DNA of 64,000 bases from Allobosea sp. OK403 (GTDB lineage Bacteria > Pseudomonadota > Alphaproteobacteria > Rhizobiales > Beijerinckiaceae). Where the stretch lies: contig NZ_FOQV01000014.1 in NCBI RefSeq assembly GCF_900113835.1, positions 57,610 through 121,609 of the forward strand. Direction: 5' to 3'. A program made the translations under genes and the position numbers. The notes below the pieces were generated by a model. That model saw only the letters and a list, made by a program, of their open reading frames with translations. It searched no databases and was not told the origin of the DNA. Each line of letters begins with the position of its first letter. Within the stretch, counting starts at the first letter, position 1. Of the stretch, positions 1-8,472 are shown in pieces.

Positions 1-309
1 GACGGCGAGTTCGAGCGTCGCCGGCATGCGCTGCAGGATGATCTTCAGGGCAGGCTCGTTATAGACGAAGCTGCGGCCGAGATCGCCATGCAGCGCCCCG
101 TTCAGGAAGGACAGATACTGTGCCCAGAGCGGGCGATCGAGCCCGAAGGCGGCGATCGCGCGCAGCCGCTCGGCCTGGTCGGCATCGGGCGAGATCAGCA
201 CCGCGACAGGGTCGCCGATGACGCTGATGCCGATGAAGACGATCACCGTCATCGCCAGCATGACGAACCCGGCCTGGAGCAGGCGCTGAAGGAACCATCC
301 GGCCATCAT
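1..309 (-). CDS. ABC transporter permease, DppB type, N-terminal part only
   Basis: Inner-membrane permease subunit of a peptide/nickel-type (Dpp/Opp) ABC importer. Only the first 103 residues are in the window; the rest runs off the left edge. Residues 14-32 form the first membrane segment, followed by the family's periplasmic region with GLDRPLWAQY and a GDLGRS motif near residue 75. Two Met codons (309 and 306) are possible starts. The gene begins 7 bases after the stop of the acyl-CoA ligase, so the two are one leftward operon. The binding protein encoded at 6717-8321 is the likely partner, because both promoters carry the same inverted repeat. Family assignment is firm; the substrate is unknown. 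Confidence 0.85.
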   Translation of the reverse strand, partial: MMAGWFLQRLLQAGFVMLAMTVIVFIGISVIGDPVAVLISPDADQAERLRAIAAFGLDRPLWAQYLSFLNGALHGDLGRSFVYNEPALKIILQRMPATLELAV

Positions 310-316
310 TCCCCCG

Positions 317-1894
317 CTACCTGCCGAGCTTCGAGCCGGCGCCTTCGCGGTCGAAGCACGCGGCGACGCTGCGGCTCAGCTCGCTTTTCCTGATGCGCTG
401 CGTCGGCGTCTTCGGGAATTCGTCGATGCCCTCGATATAGCGCGGAATCTGGAAATAGGGCAGCCGCTCCTCGCACCAGGCGGCGAGGCCGGCCGGGTCG
501 AGTGCGCGGCCAGGCGCAGGCCGGATGAAGAGCTTGAGGTCGTCATCGCCCATCTCGCTGGGCACGCCGATCAGCGCGCATTCCTCGATCTCGTCATGGG
601 TCAGGACGACGCGCTCGACCTCCCAGGCCGAGATGTTGACGCCGCGCCGCCTGACGCTGTCCTTCTTGCGCCCGCAGTAGAACAGGAAGCCGTCCTCGTC
701 GCGGCGGGCGAGGTCGCCGGTCGAGAACCAGCCATCCCTGACGAGCGCCGCACCCGCCTCCTCCATGCGGAAATAGCCCTTGAAGGCGAGGCCGGGCTCG
801 CGCGGCAACACCACGATCTCGCCGGGCTCGCCGACCGCGACCTCGGCGCCCGCCTCGTCGAGCAGGCGCACCTCATAGAAGGGCAAGGGCCTGCCGCAGG
901 AGCCGAGCCGGCCCTCCGGGTTGATCGTGACGAAGGTCGTCATCTCCGAGAGGCCGTAGCCCTCATAGAGCGAGACGCCGAAGCGCTCCTCGAAAGCGCG
1001 CCAGACATCGAGCGGGCAGCCGCCGCCCCAGGCCATCCGGACCTTGTGCTCGCGGTCGCGTGGGCTTGCCGGCTGCTTCAGCAGCAGCGGCAGCACGCCG
1101 CCGAGATAATGGATATGGGTGACGTCGTAGCGGCGCACCTGCTCCCAGAATTGCGAGGCGCTGAACTTCTCGACCATGGCGAGCGTGATCGGCTGCATCA
1201 GCGCCGCGATCAGCACCGCGACGCCGGCGCCGTGATGCAGCGGCTCCCAGAGCAGGAAGACGTCGCCCGCGCCCGCCCCGGTCAGGGCAAGCGTGCCCAT
1301 CGGGCCGGCGCGCAGGCTGCGGTCGGTCTTGAGCACGCCCTTCGGTTCGCCGGTGGTGCCGGAGCTGGGGGTGATCGCGATGATGTCGTCGGCCGCGACC
1401 GTGACCGGCGGCGGCAAGGGGCTGCCGCGCTCGAGCAGGCTGGCGAGGCTGCCCTCGCCATCGCCGCCGCGCCAGAACACCGCAAGCCCCGGCAACCGCG
1501 CGAGGACCGGCGCGAGCGGCTCGGCATAGGCCGCATCCGCGATCAGCGCATGCGGCTCGAAGCGGTCGAAGACGAAATCGAGCGCCGCACCCTTGAGATG
1601 GGTGTTGACGGGAATGCGCAGGAGCCCGGCCTTGGCCAGCGCGAAGATGACGATGATGTGCTCGGGATGGCTCGGCAGCATCACCGCGACGCGGTCGCCC
1701 TGCTTCAGCCCGGTTGCGAGCAGCGCATTGGCGAGGCGGTTGATGGCGGCGTCGAGCCGGCCGATCGTCCAGCTCTCCTGCCCGAAGCGGCAATAGACAT
1801 GATCCGGATCGCTGGCGGCGCGCCGGTCCCAGAGCTGGCTGATGGTGATCTCGTCTGTCTGCATGTCTTGCGTCTGCATCTCTCGAATCTGCAT
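317..1894 (-). CDS. Acyl-CoA synthetase (AMP-forming), CaiC-like
   Basis: Class I adenylate-forming enzyme that would activate a carboxylic acid to its CoA thioester. The P-loop SSGTTGEPKG lies near residue 180, YGLSEM near 320 and GWFSTGDLARRD near 395. The C-terminal A10 motif reads KTPTQRIRK: the usual Gly-Lys is Gln-Arg, with a Lys two residues on. At 525 residues the length is normal. An upstream TTG at 1927 extends the frame by 11 residues, but it overlaps a palindrome that looks like an operator, so I prefer the ATG at 1894; ATGs at 1879 and 1864 are also possible. It leads the operon containing the Dpp-type permease and is divergent from the crotonase gene. The substrate cannot be read from the sequence. 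Confidence 0.85.
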   Translation of the reverse strand: MQIREMQTQDMQTDEITISQLWDRRAASDPDHVYCRFGQESWTIGRLDAAINRLANALLATGLKQGDRVAVMLPSHPEHIIVIFALAKAGLLRIPVNTHLKGAALDFVFDRFEPHALIADAAYAEPLAPVLARLPGLAVFWRGGDGEGSLASLLERGSPLPPPVTVAADDIIAITPSSGTTGEPKGVLKTDRSLRAGPMGTLALTGAGAGDVFLLWEPLHHGAGVAVLIAALMQPITLAMVEKFSASQFWEQVRRYDVTHIHYLGGVLPLLLKQPASPRDREHKVRMAWGGGCPLDVWRAFEERFGVSLYEGYGLSEMTTFVTINPEGRLGSCGRPLPFYEVRLLDEAGAEVAVGEPGEIVVLPREPGLAFKGYFRMEEAGAALVRDGWFSTGDLARRDEDGFLFYCGRKKDSVRRRGVNISAWEVERVVLTHDEIEECALIGVPSEMGDDDLKLFIRPAPGRALDPAGLAAWCEERLPYFQIPRYIEGIDEFPKTPTQRIRKSELSRSVAACFDREGAGSKLGR

Positions 1895-1913
1895 GAGGCG
1901 GCCCGCGCGGTCA

Positions 1914-1930
1914 TTATCGATATACAATAA
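1914..1930. promoter_or_regulatory. Inverted repeat, candidate operator of the acyl-CoA ligase operon
   Basis: The sequence is TTATCG-N5-CAATAA, one base away from the perfect TTATTG-N5-CAATAA found at 6686-6702 upstream of the ABC binding protein. It lies just upstream of the preferred ligase start. A second perfect palindrome, GAATAT-TG-ATATTC, lies next to it at 1939-1952. The IclR-family protein encoded at 5287-6120 is the nearest candidate binder; this is inference. Confidence 0.5.
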
Positions 1931-1992
1931 CTATAATTGAATATTGATATTCGCTTGCGCCGCTGTCAAGCGGCCGGCCGCCCCAGTCGCGG

Positions 1993-2031
1993 TTGACAGG
2001 CCGCCGCACCATTCATAATAATGATTATTAT
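1993..2031 (+). promoter_or_regulatory. Crotonase promoter with 17-bp AT palindrome
   Basis: A TTGACA -35 box at 1993-1998 is followed 17 bases later by TAATAA at 2016-2021. The -10 is embedded in a perfect inverted repeat, ATAATAAT-G-ATTATTAT (2015-2031). A repressor binding this palindrome would block the promoter. The binder is unknown; the repeat differs in sequence from the TTATTG-N5-CAATAA site. Confidence 0.5.
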
Positions 2032-2057
2032 ATAGCAATATCTACGGAGCAAGCGCC

Positions 2058-2834
2058 ATGGCCGATATCGAGCGCGAGCGGCGCGGCAGCGTCGCCATCG
2101 TCGCGATCAATCGCCCCGCCAAGCGCAATGCCCTGAACGCCGCGGCCTGGCAGGCGCTCGGGGACAGCTTCGTCGCGTTGCGCTCCGATCCCGCGATCCG
2201 CGCCATCATCCTGACCGGGCGGGGCGGCGCCTTCTGCGCCGGCGACGAGATCGGCGCCTTTGCCGCGGTTCGCGATGATCCCCCGGCGCGACAGGCCTAT
2301 TGGGATGCGATCATGGCCTGCTATGCCGCCGTCTCCGCCTCATCGGTGCCGGTGATCGCGGCGGTCAGCGGGCCTTGCGTCGGCGGCGGCTGCACGCTGG
2401 CGCTGCGGGCCGATTTCCGGGTCGCCGACGCGACCGCCCGCTTCGGTGTGCCGCCGGCCAAGCTCGGGCTGGTCTACCCGGCCGACTCGACCCAGCTTCT
2501 CGCCGCCACTGCCGGCGTCAGTATGGCCAGGCGCATGCTCTATACCGGCGAGCTCATCGATGCGCGCGCAGCCCTCGCCTGCGGCCTGGTCTCGGAGGTG
2601 GTCGAGGGCGATGTCGTCGAGGCGGCGCTGCGCCTGGCCGAGCCGATGATCGCCAATGCGCCGATCTCGATCCGAGCCGCCAAGCTCGCCTGCGATGCGA
2701 TGCTGCAGGGAAGGCTTCCCGAAGTCGCAGCCGAGATCGCCGCCCTCTCCGACCTGGCCGACCGCAGCGCCGATTACCGCGAGGGCTCGCTCGCCTTCGC
2801 GCAGAAGCGCAAGCCGGTTTTTACGGGCAGCTGA
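2058..2834 (+). CDS. Enoyl-CoA hydratase/isomerase family protein (crotonase fold)
   Basis: Crotonase-fold protein of 258 residues acting on an acyl-CoA. The oxyanion-hole segments are clear: FCAGDEIGAF near residue 60 and GPCVGGGCTLALRADF near 112. The two glutamates that make classical enoyl-CoA hydratases work are absent. The QPE position reads PPA (PPAKLG), and the second Glu, in the stretch before the LTG of classical enzymes, is Arg (ARRMLYTG). An isomerase, hydrolase or lyase activity is therefore as likely as hydration. It is divergent from the CaiC-like ligase and next to a second CoA ligase, so it probably processes the CoA ester made by one of them. The ATG at 2058 follows GGAGCAAGCGCC, an acceptable ribosome site. 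Confidence 0.85.
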   Translation: MADIERERRGSVAIVAINRPAKRNALNAAAWQALGDSFVALRSDPAIRAIILTGRGGAFCAGDEIGAFAAVRDDPPARQAYWDAIMACYAAVSASSVPVIAAVSGPCVGGGCTLALRADFRVADATARFGVPPAKLGLVYPADSTQLLAATAGVSMARRMLYTGELIDARAALACGLVSEVVEGDVVEAALRLAEPMIANAPISIRAAKLACDAMLQGRLPEVAAEIAALSDLADRSADYREGSLAFAQKRKPVFTGS

Positions 2835-3508
2835 GGGGGCGCAGTGAGCTCACCATTTAGCCGAGCGCGACGCCAACCGGACAGGTCACGGCGCATGACG
2901 GCAGGGCTCGGGGAACCCTCTCCTGTAAGGAGAGGGCAGGGTGAGGTGTCGGCCGCTTTCCGCATAAGGCTCGTGTGCGCTGCGGTGAGGTCTGCACCTC
3001 GCTGGTCCAGGGGCCGACACCTCACCCCTGCCCCTCTCACTGATCTCGGGCATGCCCGAGATCAGCACTCAAAGTGTCGAAGTCGGGTAAACCCGACTTC
3101 GATGCAGGAGAAGGGTTCCCCGCGCCGACTAGACTTCGGGCCGCGCTCTTCCCTTCTCCCCTCGCGGGAGAAGGTGGCTCGGCGAAGCCGAGACGGATGA
3201 GGGGGCGCCGTGAGCTCACCATTTAGCCGAACGCGACGCCAACCTGACAGGGCACGGCGCATGACGTCAGGGCTCGGGGAACCCTCTCCTGTAAGGAGAG
3301 GGCAGGGTGAGGTGTCGGCCGCTTTCCGCATGAGGCTCGTGTGCGCTGCGGTGAGGTCTGCACCTCGCTGGTCCAGGGGCCGACACCTCATCCCTGCCCT
3401 TCTCACTGATCTCGGGCATGCCCGAGATCAGCACTCAAAGTGTCGAAGTCGGGTAGACCCGACTTCGATGCAGGAGAAGGGTTCCCCGCGTTGGCTGGAC
3501 TTCGGGCT
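2835..3508. repeat. Two tandem copies of a 366-bp palindromic repeat
   Basis: Copy 1 runs from about 2835 to 3199 and copy 2 from 3200 to about 3508, with a 366-base period and only scattered differences. Each copy has the outer palindrome GGGGAACCCTCTCC ... GGAGAAGGGTTCCCC seen at several other places here. Inside it is an insert with two perfect hairpins: a 26-bp palindrome (3046-3071 in copy 1) and an AAGTCGGGT/ACCCGACTT stem. The third complex copy at 6361-6590 keeps both hairpins with compensating changes. The rest of the gap up to 3636 holds a short REP-like sequence near 3510-3550. I see no gene in this stretch. Confidence 0.85.
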
Positions 3509-3636
3509 GCGCGTCATTCCGGACGCAGCGGAGCGCAGACCCGGGATGACGGCGCGGTTGTCGCTGGGGGGCTAGGCCTTTGAGGGCTGGAATTTCTAGA
3601 CGGGCGCTGAGCCCTGCGGATCAGAAGGACGACGCC

Positions 3637-5151
3637 ATGCCCGCCATCACCGTGCCCGACGACGCCAATGTCTTTTCCGCCCTGGTCGCCCCAGTGCGCG
3701 ACACCGGGCGCGTCTTCATGGACAACGCCGACGGGCGCGTCATCCGCTTTGGCGAGGTGGCCAGCATCACCGCCCGCTATGCCGGCCTGCTGACGCGCGA
3801 GGGGGTCGGCAAGGGCGATTTCGTCGCCGGCATCCTCGAGAAATCGCCCGAGGCCGTGCTGCTCTATCTCGCGGCCTGCCGGCTCGGCGCGGTCTATGTG
3901 CCCGTGCATATCGGCCTGACCGATGCCGAGATCAGCCATATCCTGCGCGATGCCAGGCCAAAGCTCGTGGTCTGCGACCCCGCGCGGGCGAGCGTCGTCA
4001 GCGCCGCCGGCTGCAAGGCCCTCACCCTCGATGCCGGCGGGATCGGCACGCTGATTGACCGCAGCGAAACCTTGCCGGCCGAGCACGCGCTGGAGAGCGT
4101 CGCGCCCTCCGACCCCAATGCCATGGTCTACACCTCCGGCACGACCGGGCGGCCGAAGGGCGCGCTGCTCTCGGCAGGCTCCGTGATCTGGAATGCGCGT
4201 TCGCTCGCCGCCTGCTGGGGCATAACCGAGGCCGATACGCTGCTTCACGCCAATCCGATGGCCTATGGCCTGTTCGGCACGACGACGCCGGCGCTGGCGG
4301 GCGGGGCTGCGATGATCCTGCTGCCGAAATTCGAGGCTGAAAGCGTGCTGGCGGCGCTGCCGCGCGCGACGATCTTTGCGGGCGTGCCGACCTATTATGC
4401 CCGGCTGATGGCCGATCCACGCTTCGACCGGGCGCTCTGTGCCGCGATGCGCCTGTTCGTGACCGGCTCGGCGCCGATGCGGCCGGACGCCTTCGCGGCC
4501 TTCACCGAGCGCAGCGGCCATCGCCTGCTCGACCGCTACGGCCTGACCGAAGTGCTGATCGCGACCTCGAACCGCCCCGACGACAGCCGCCGGCCCGACA
4601 CCTCGGGCCTCGTCCTGCCGGGCTCGACGATCCGCATCGTCGACGAGCAAGGCCAGCCCGTGCCGGCCGAGACCGTCGGCATGATCGAACTGCGCCAGCC
4701 CTACCCGTTCCTCGGCTATTGGCAGGACCCGGAGAAGACGGCGCAGGCTTTCCGGGACGGCTGGTTTCGCACCGGCGATTTCGGCCGGCTCGATGAGCAG
4801 GGCTATGTCAGCGTGCTCGGGCGCGGCGCCGATCTGATCATCTCGGGCGGGCTCAATGTCTATCCCCGCGAGGTCGAGGCCGCCGTCAATGCGCTCGATG
4901 GCGTCATCGAGAGCGCCGTCATCGGCGTGCCCCATGCCGATTTCGGCGAGGCGGTGCTGGCGGTGGTGCAGCTTGCGAGCGGGACGAAGGGTTTCGATAC
5001 CGCCGCCGCGATCGCCGCGCTCAAGCGCTCGCTTGCCGGATACAAGGTGCCCAAGCGCATCGAGCTGGTCGCGGAGATGCCGCGCAACACGCTCGGGAAG
5101 ATCCAGAAAAACCTGCTCAAGCAGCGCTTTGAGGGCGCATTCAAGGGCTGA
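3637..5151 (+). CDS. CoA ligase related to malonyl-CoA synthetase (MatB-like)
   Basis: AMP-forming CoA ligase of 504 residues. The closest family I recognise is MatB, from VYTSGTTGRPKGALLS (about 165) through FAGVPTYYARL, MRLFVTGSAPM, LLDRYGLTE and GRGADLIISGGLNVYPREVE to RNTLGKIQKN with the A10 lysine. Malonyl-CoA synthetases usually have an HTHGLF-type motif that helps hold malonate; here the same place reads NPMAYGLFG, so malonate itself is doubtful. The start at 3637 is chosen for AGAAGG eight bases upstream; an in-frame codon at 3580 has no such site. The next gene downstream, on the same strand, is the IclR regulator. Confidence 0.85.
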   Translation: MPAITVPDDANVFSALVAPVRDTGRVFMDNADGRVIRFGEVASITARYAGLLTREGVGKGDFVAGILEKSPEAVLLYLAACRLGAVYVPVHIGLTDAEISHILRDARPKLVVCDPARASVVSAAGCKALTLDAGGIGTLIDRSETLPAEHALESVAPSDPNAMVYTSGTTGRPKGALLSAGSVIWNARSLAACWGITEADTLLHANPMAYGLFGTTTPALAGGAAMILLPKFEAESVLAALPRATIFAGVPTYYARLMADPRFDRALCAAMRLFVTGSAPMRPDAFAAFTERSGHRLLDRYGLTEVLIATSNRPDDSRRPDTSGLVLPGSTIRIVDEQGQPVPAETVGMIELRQPYPFLGYWQDPEKTAQAFRDGWFRTGDFGRLDEQGYVSVLGRGADLIISGGLNVYPREVEAAVNALDGVIESAVIGVPHADFGEAVLAVVQLASGTKGFDTAAAIAALKRSLAGYKVPKRIELVAEMPRNTLGKIQKNLLKQRFEGAFKG

Positions 5152-5197
5152 ACCGCCGGGTTTTAGCAGGCGCACAAAGATGCTAGTCCAAGCGTTG

Positions 5198-5248
5198 AGA
5201 GCCTTGCTCTTGCGAAAAACCGGTAGCCACTTTTTCGCGCAAGGCTCT
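5198..5248. repeat. RIME-like extragenic palindrome
   Basis: Imperfect inverted repeat: AGAGCCTTGC...GCGAAAAA / TTTTTCGCGCAAGGCTCT around CCGGTAGCCAC. The GCGAAAAA-CCGGT-CACTTTTTCGC core recurs at 32808-32922 and 55974-56010. It lies between the MatB-like gene and the IclR gene and could form a hairpin in the transcript. Confidence 0.7.
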
Positions 5249-5286
5249 TGCCCTGCCCCTCATCGACAGGAAAGCAAGAAGGCGCA

Positions 5287-6120
5287 ATGCCGGACGCCAC
5301 GACCAGACCAAGCCCGCCCCTGTCGCCGAAGGAGGCCAACGTCGCCCCAGGCGAGATCGACGAGCGCCTCTTCGTCGCCTCGGTCGGCAAGGCGATGAAG
5401 GTGCTGGAGACCTTCGACAAGACCACGGCGACCTTGAGCCTGTCGGACATCGCCATCCGCACCGGGCTTGGCCGCAGCGCCTCGCAGCGCTTCATCTACA
5501 CGCTCGAACGGCTCGGCTATCTCGACCGCGACGAGCAGACCAAGCGCTATACGCTCGCCAAAAAGGTGTTCCGCTTCGCCCAGAGCGCGGTCTCCTCGAA
5601 CCTGGCGCTCGACGCCGCCTATCCCGCCATGCGCGAACTGGCGGAGCGCACGCGCGAGACGATCTCCTGGGTCGAGGTCGACCGCGCCGACATCGTCATC
5701 ATCGCCACGATTCCCAGCACCCATATCTCCTCGATCAACCTGCCGGTCGGCACCCGCTTCCCGGCGCTGTCCTCCTCGTCGGGCCAGGTGCTGCTCGGCC
5801 ATTCCGCCCCGGCCCATATCGAGAAGGTCTGGAACGCCTCGCATGACTCGGTGCCGTCGCGCACGCAGGCCCGGACCGCAGCCGAGATGATGCGGCTGCT
5901 CGAGGCGGTGAAGGCCGCGGGCTTCGCCGTGACCGAGAAGAACATGGAGCAGGGCTCGATCTCGGTCTCGGCCGCCGTGCATGACCGGGCCGGCCGAGCC
6001 GTCGGCGCAATCAATCTCTCGACCCTGACGACGCGCTTCGAGCGCCAGGCCGCCATCGCCCAGCTCGCCCCGCTGGTGGCCGCAGCCGCAGCCCGCGCGA
6101 CCGAGACGCTGATCTCCTGA
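5287..6120 (+). CDS. IclR-family transcriptional regulator
   Basis: Regulator of 277 residues. The N-terminal winged helix-turn-helix lies at about residues 35-95 (VLETFDKTTATLSLSDIAIRTGLGRS, then an ERLGYLDRD wing). The C-terminal IclR effector domain, which binds small organic acids, follows. The start at 5287 is set by AAGAAGG five bases upstream. Residues before the HTH are Pro/Thr-rich and probably disordered. It sits between the CoA-ligase genes and the ABC binding-protein gene. This position and the shared inverted repeats at 1914-1930 and 6686-6702 make it the probable local regulator; the link is inferred, not shown. Confidence 0.88.
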   Translation: MPDATTRPSPPLSPKEANVAPGEIDERLFVASVGKAMKVLETFDKTTATLSLSDIAIRTGLGRSASQRFIYTLERLGYLDRDEQTKRYTLAKKVFRFAQSAVSSNLALDAAYPAMRELAERTRETISWVEVDRADIVIIATIPSTHISSINLPVGTRFPALSSSSGQVLLGHSAPAHIEKVWNASHDSVPSRTQARTAAEMMRLLEAVKAAGFAVTEKNMEQGSISVSAAVHDRAGRAVGAINLSTLTTRFERQAAIAQLAPLVAAAAARATETLIS

Positions 6121-6147
6121 GGGCTTGCGGGCGCTTGCCATCACCCG

Positions 6148-6305
6148 CGCCGTCATCCCGGACAAGCAGCGAAGCCGCGCCGATCCGGGATCCATGCCTG
6201 AGCCTGACCAGGCAGCGCTCCGGCATGGGTCCCGGGTCTCCGCGGAGTTTATCCTTGGGCCGATCGAAGATCGGACCCGGGGGCTCCGCCCGGGACGACG
6301 GAGCA
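6148..6305. repeat. REP-type palindromic repeat
   Basis: Carries CGTCATCCCGGACAAGC, CCGATCCGGGATCCATG, and inverted matches CATGGGTCCCGGG and CCCGGGACGACGG. Related units lie at 20885-21005, 51637-51758, 56262-56372 and 63600-63653. Non-coding; probably transcribed as hairpins between the IclR gene and the binding-protein gene. Confidence 0.75.
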
Positions 6306-6360
6306 CGAGATGGTCGGGCTCTCCCCTCGCGGGCGAGATGAAGCGAAGTGCCGGATGAAG

Positions 6361-6595
6361 CGCGCGGGGAACCCTCTCCTGTAAGGAGAGGGCAGGGTGA
6401 GGTGTCGGCCGTTATCCAGAGGGGACGAGCCCTCATCGCCGCGCGCGGTTGGCTTTGCGCTGTACTAGTCGAGGGGCCGACACCTCACCCCTGCCCTTCT
6501 CACTGAACTCGGGCCTGCCCGAGTTCAGCATTCAAAGTGTCGAAGTCGGCAACAGCCGACTTCGATGCGGGAGAAGGGTTCCCCGCGCCCTTCAT
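6361..6595. repeat. Third copy of the complex palindromic repeat with nested hairpins
   Basis: Same outer arms (GGGGAACCCTCTCC / GAGAAGGGTTCCCC) as the tandem pair at 2835-3508. The two inner hairpins are present with paired substitutions: GAACTCGGGC/GCCCGAGTTC instead of GATCTCGGGC/GCCCGAGATC, and GAAGTCGGC/GCCGACTTC instead of GAAGTCGGGT/ACCCGACTTC. Confidence 0.8.
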
Positions 6596-6685
6596 TCGGC
6601 ACCTCGCTTCATTTCGCCCGCGCGGGAGAGCCCCCTCCCCCAGCCCCTACCTTGACAGCCCACAGAAATTGTCTTCAAATATTAG

Positions 6686-6702
6686 TTATTGACATACAAT
6701 AA
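6686..6702. promoter_or_regulatory. Perfect inverted repeat TTATTG-N5-CAATAA, candidate operator
   Basis: It lies in the short AT-rich leader of the ABC binding-protein gene, just upstream of the AAAGGGG ribosome site. One-mismatch relative of the site at 1914-1930. Its position between the probable -10 region and the start codon suits a repressor. Confidence 0.55.
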
Positions 6703-6716
6703 TAAAGGGGATGGCC

Positions 6717-8321
6717 ATGGCTTCTTCTCTGACGCTGCGGATGCCGCGCCTTGCCGGCGCGTTCGCCGTTTCTCTCGGCATCGCTGCACTCGGCGCCGTT
6801 CCGGCCCAGGCGGAGAAGCTGACCATCGGGCTTGGCGGCTCCGTCAATTCGCTCGATCCGCATTTCTACTCGACCACGCCCAACAACCTCGTCGCCTTCC
6901 ACATCTTCGACCGGCTGGTCGACCGCCTGGCCGATGGCAAGCTCGCGCCGGGGCTGGCGACGGCCTGGCGCGCGGTCTCGCCGACGGTCTGGGAGTTCAC
7001 CCTGCGCGAGGGCGTGACCTGGCATGACGGCAAGCCGTTCACCGCCGATGATGTCGCCTTCACGCTGAAGCGGGCGCTCGACGTGCCCAATAATCTCGGC
7101 GGCTTTGCCGGCATCATCCGGCCGATCACCGGTGTCGAGGTCGCGGGCCCGCTGCTGATCCGCCTGACCACGGCGACGCCGATCCCCAATCTGCCGAGCG
7201 ACCTGACGCGGCTTGCCATCGTCTCGCGCCATGCCGGGCAGGACGCGACCACGGCCGATTACAACAGCGGCAAGGCCGCGATCGGCACCGGCCCGTTCAA
7301 ATTCTCCGCCTATCAGCCGGGCGAGCGCATCGAACTCATCGGCAACGACGCATGGTGGGGCAAGAAGACGGCCTGGACGAGCGTGACGCTGCGGCTGATC
7401 CCCAATGTCGCGGTGCGCACCGCGGCCCTTCTGGCGGGCGATATCGACGTCATCGACCAGCCCTCGGCCAGCGACCTGCCGCGCCTGCAATCCTCCGACA
7501 AGGTCAAGGTCGCCGAGATCGCCGGCATGCGCGTCAACTATGTCGTGCCGATGATCCAGCCGGCGCCCGACGCGCCCGCGGTGCTGGACAAAAAGGGGGT
7601 GAAGATCGAGCCCTCGCCATTGACCAAGCAGAAGGTGCGCGAGGCGCTCTCGCTGGCGATCAACCGCGCCGGCATCACCGAGCGCGTGGTGCTGGGCACG
7701 GCGACCCCGACCGGCCAGTGGCTGCCCGCCGGCATCCCCGGCTACGACGCCAAGACGCCGGTCCCGGCCTATGACGTGCAGAAGGCCAAGACTCTCCTGG
7801 GAGAGGCCGGCTTCCCCGACGGCTTCCGGCTGACGCTCTCGACCGCCAATGACCGCACGCCCTACAGCGTCGAGGTCGCCCAGGCGCTGGCGCAGATGTG
7901 GAGCCGCATCGGCGTCGAGGTCGCGATCGATGCGATGCCCTTCAGCGTCTACTCGACGCGCGGCGCCAAGAGCCAGTTCTCCGCCTATCTCGGCAGCTGG
8001 AGCAACAACTCGATGGAGGGCACCGGCCTGCTGCGCGACCTGCTCGCGACCCGCAGCCAGCAGACCGGCTGGGGCCTCTACAACTGGGCGCAATATTCAA
8101 ACCCCGCGCTGGACGCGCTCACCACCGCGGCGATCAGCGAAGTCGACGAAGCCAAGCGCGACAAGCTGGTGCTGGACGCGGTCAAGCTCGTCTCCAGCGA
8201 CGTCGCGATCATCCCGCTCTATCATTTCAAGAACATCTGGGCGACGCGCGCCACGCTGCGCTACGACCCCAGGATTGATGAATTGACGCTGGCGACGGAT
8301 GTGCACAAGGCGGGGAAGTGA
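6717..8321 (+). CDS. ABC transporter substrate-binding protein, SBP_bac_5 family
   Basis: Periplasmic binding protein of 534 residues for a peptide/nickel/opine-type ABC importer. A signal peptide covers about residues 1-34 (cleavage near VPAQA-EK). The family signature follows: LGGSVNSLDPHFY, then EFTLREGVTWHDGKPFTADDVAFTLKR. The ATG at 6711 directly abuts AAAGGGG; the ATG at 6717 has it at a proper 6-base spacing, so I chose 6717. The matching permease is probably the one at 1-309 with partners outside the window. A decayed copy of part of this gene is at 31468-31615. The ligand is unknown; the cluster's CoA ligases suggest a carboxylate-containing compound. Confidence 0.88.
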   Translation: MASSLTLRMPRLAGAFAVSLGIAALGAVPAQAEKLTIGLGGSVNSLDPHFYSTTPNNLVAFHIFDRLVDRLADGKLAPGLATAWRAVSPTVWEFTLREGVTWHDGKPFTADDVAFTLKRALDVPNNLGGFAGIIRPITGVEVAGPLLIRLTTATPIPNLPSDLTRLAIVSRHAGQDATTADYNSGKAAIGTGPFKFSAYQPGERIELIGNDAWWGKKTAWTSVTLRLIPNVAVRTAALLAGDIDVIDQPSASDLPRLQSSDKVKVAEIAGMRVNYVVPMIQPAPDAPAVLDKKGVKIEPSPLTKQKVREALSLAINRAGITERVVLGTATPTGQWLPAGIPGYDAKTPVPAYDVQKAKTLLGEAGFPDGFRLTLSTANDRTPYSVEVAQALAQMWSRIGVEVAIDAMPFSVYSTRGAKSQFSAYLGSWSNNSMEGTGLLRDLLATRSQQTGWGLYNWAQYSNPALDALTTAAISEVDEAKRDKLVLDAVKLVSSDVAIIPLYHFKNIWATRATLRYDPRIDELTLATDVHKAGK

Positions 8322-8472
8322 GGGGGGCTGAGGAGGGCTGAAAAACGGCCCTCCCTGTCATTCGCCTTGCGAGCGACGCAGTATCTCGGGACCGCCGCGT
8401 GCTCGACGACGTGTCGTGGCGCGCACGCAAAGCGCTGCATCAAATGCGGCGCAGGGGGGCCGCTGCCTCTAA

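Noticed and set aside
596..1930. 444-codon open frame on the plus strand
   Set aside because: Antisense to the CaiC-like ligase, which has all its motifs; the Arg/Asp-rich plus-strand translation has no family and is a G+C artefact.
6675..8093. 472-codon open frame on the minus strand
   Set aside because: Antisense to the binding-protein gene, which has a signal peptide and family signature; no ribosome site or domain on this strand.
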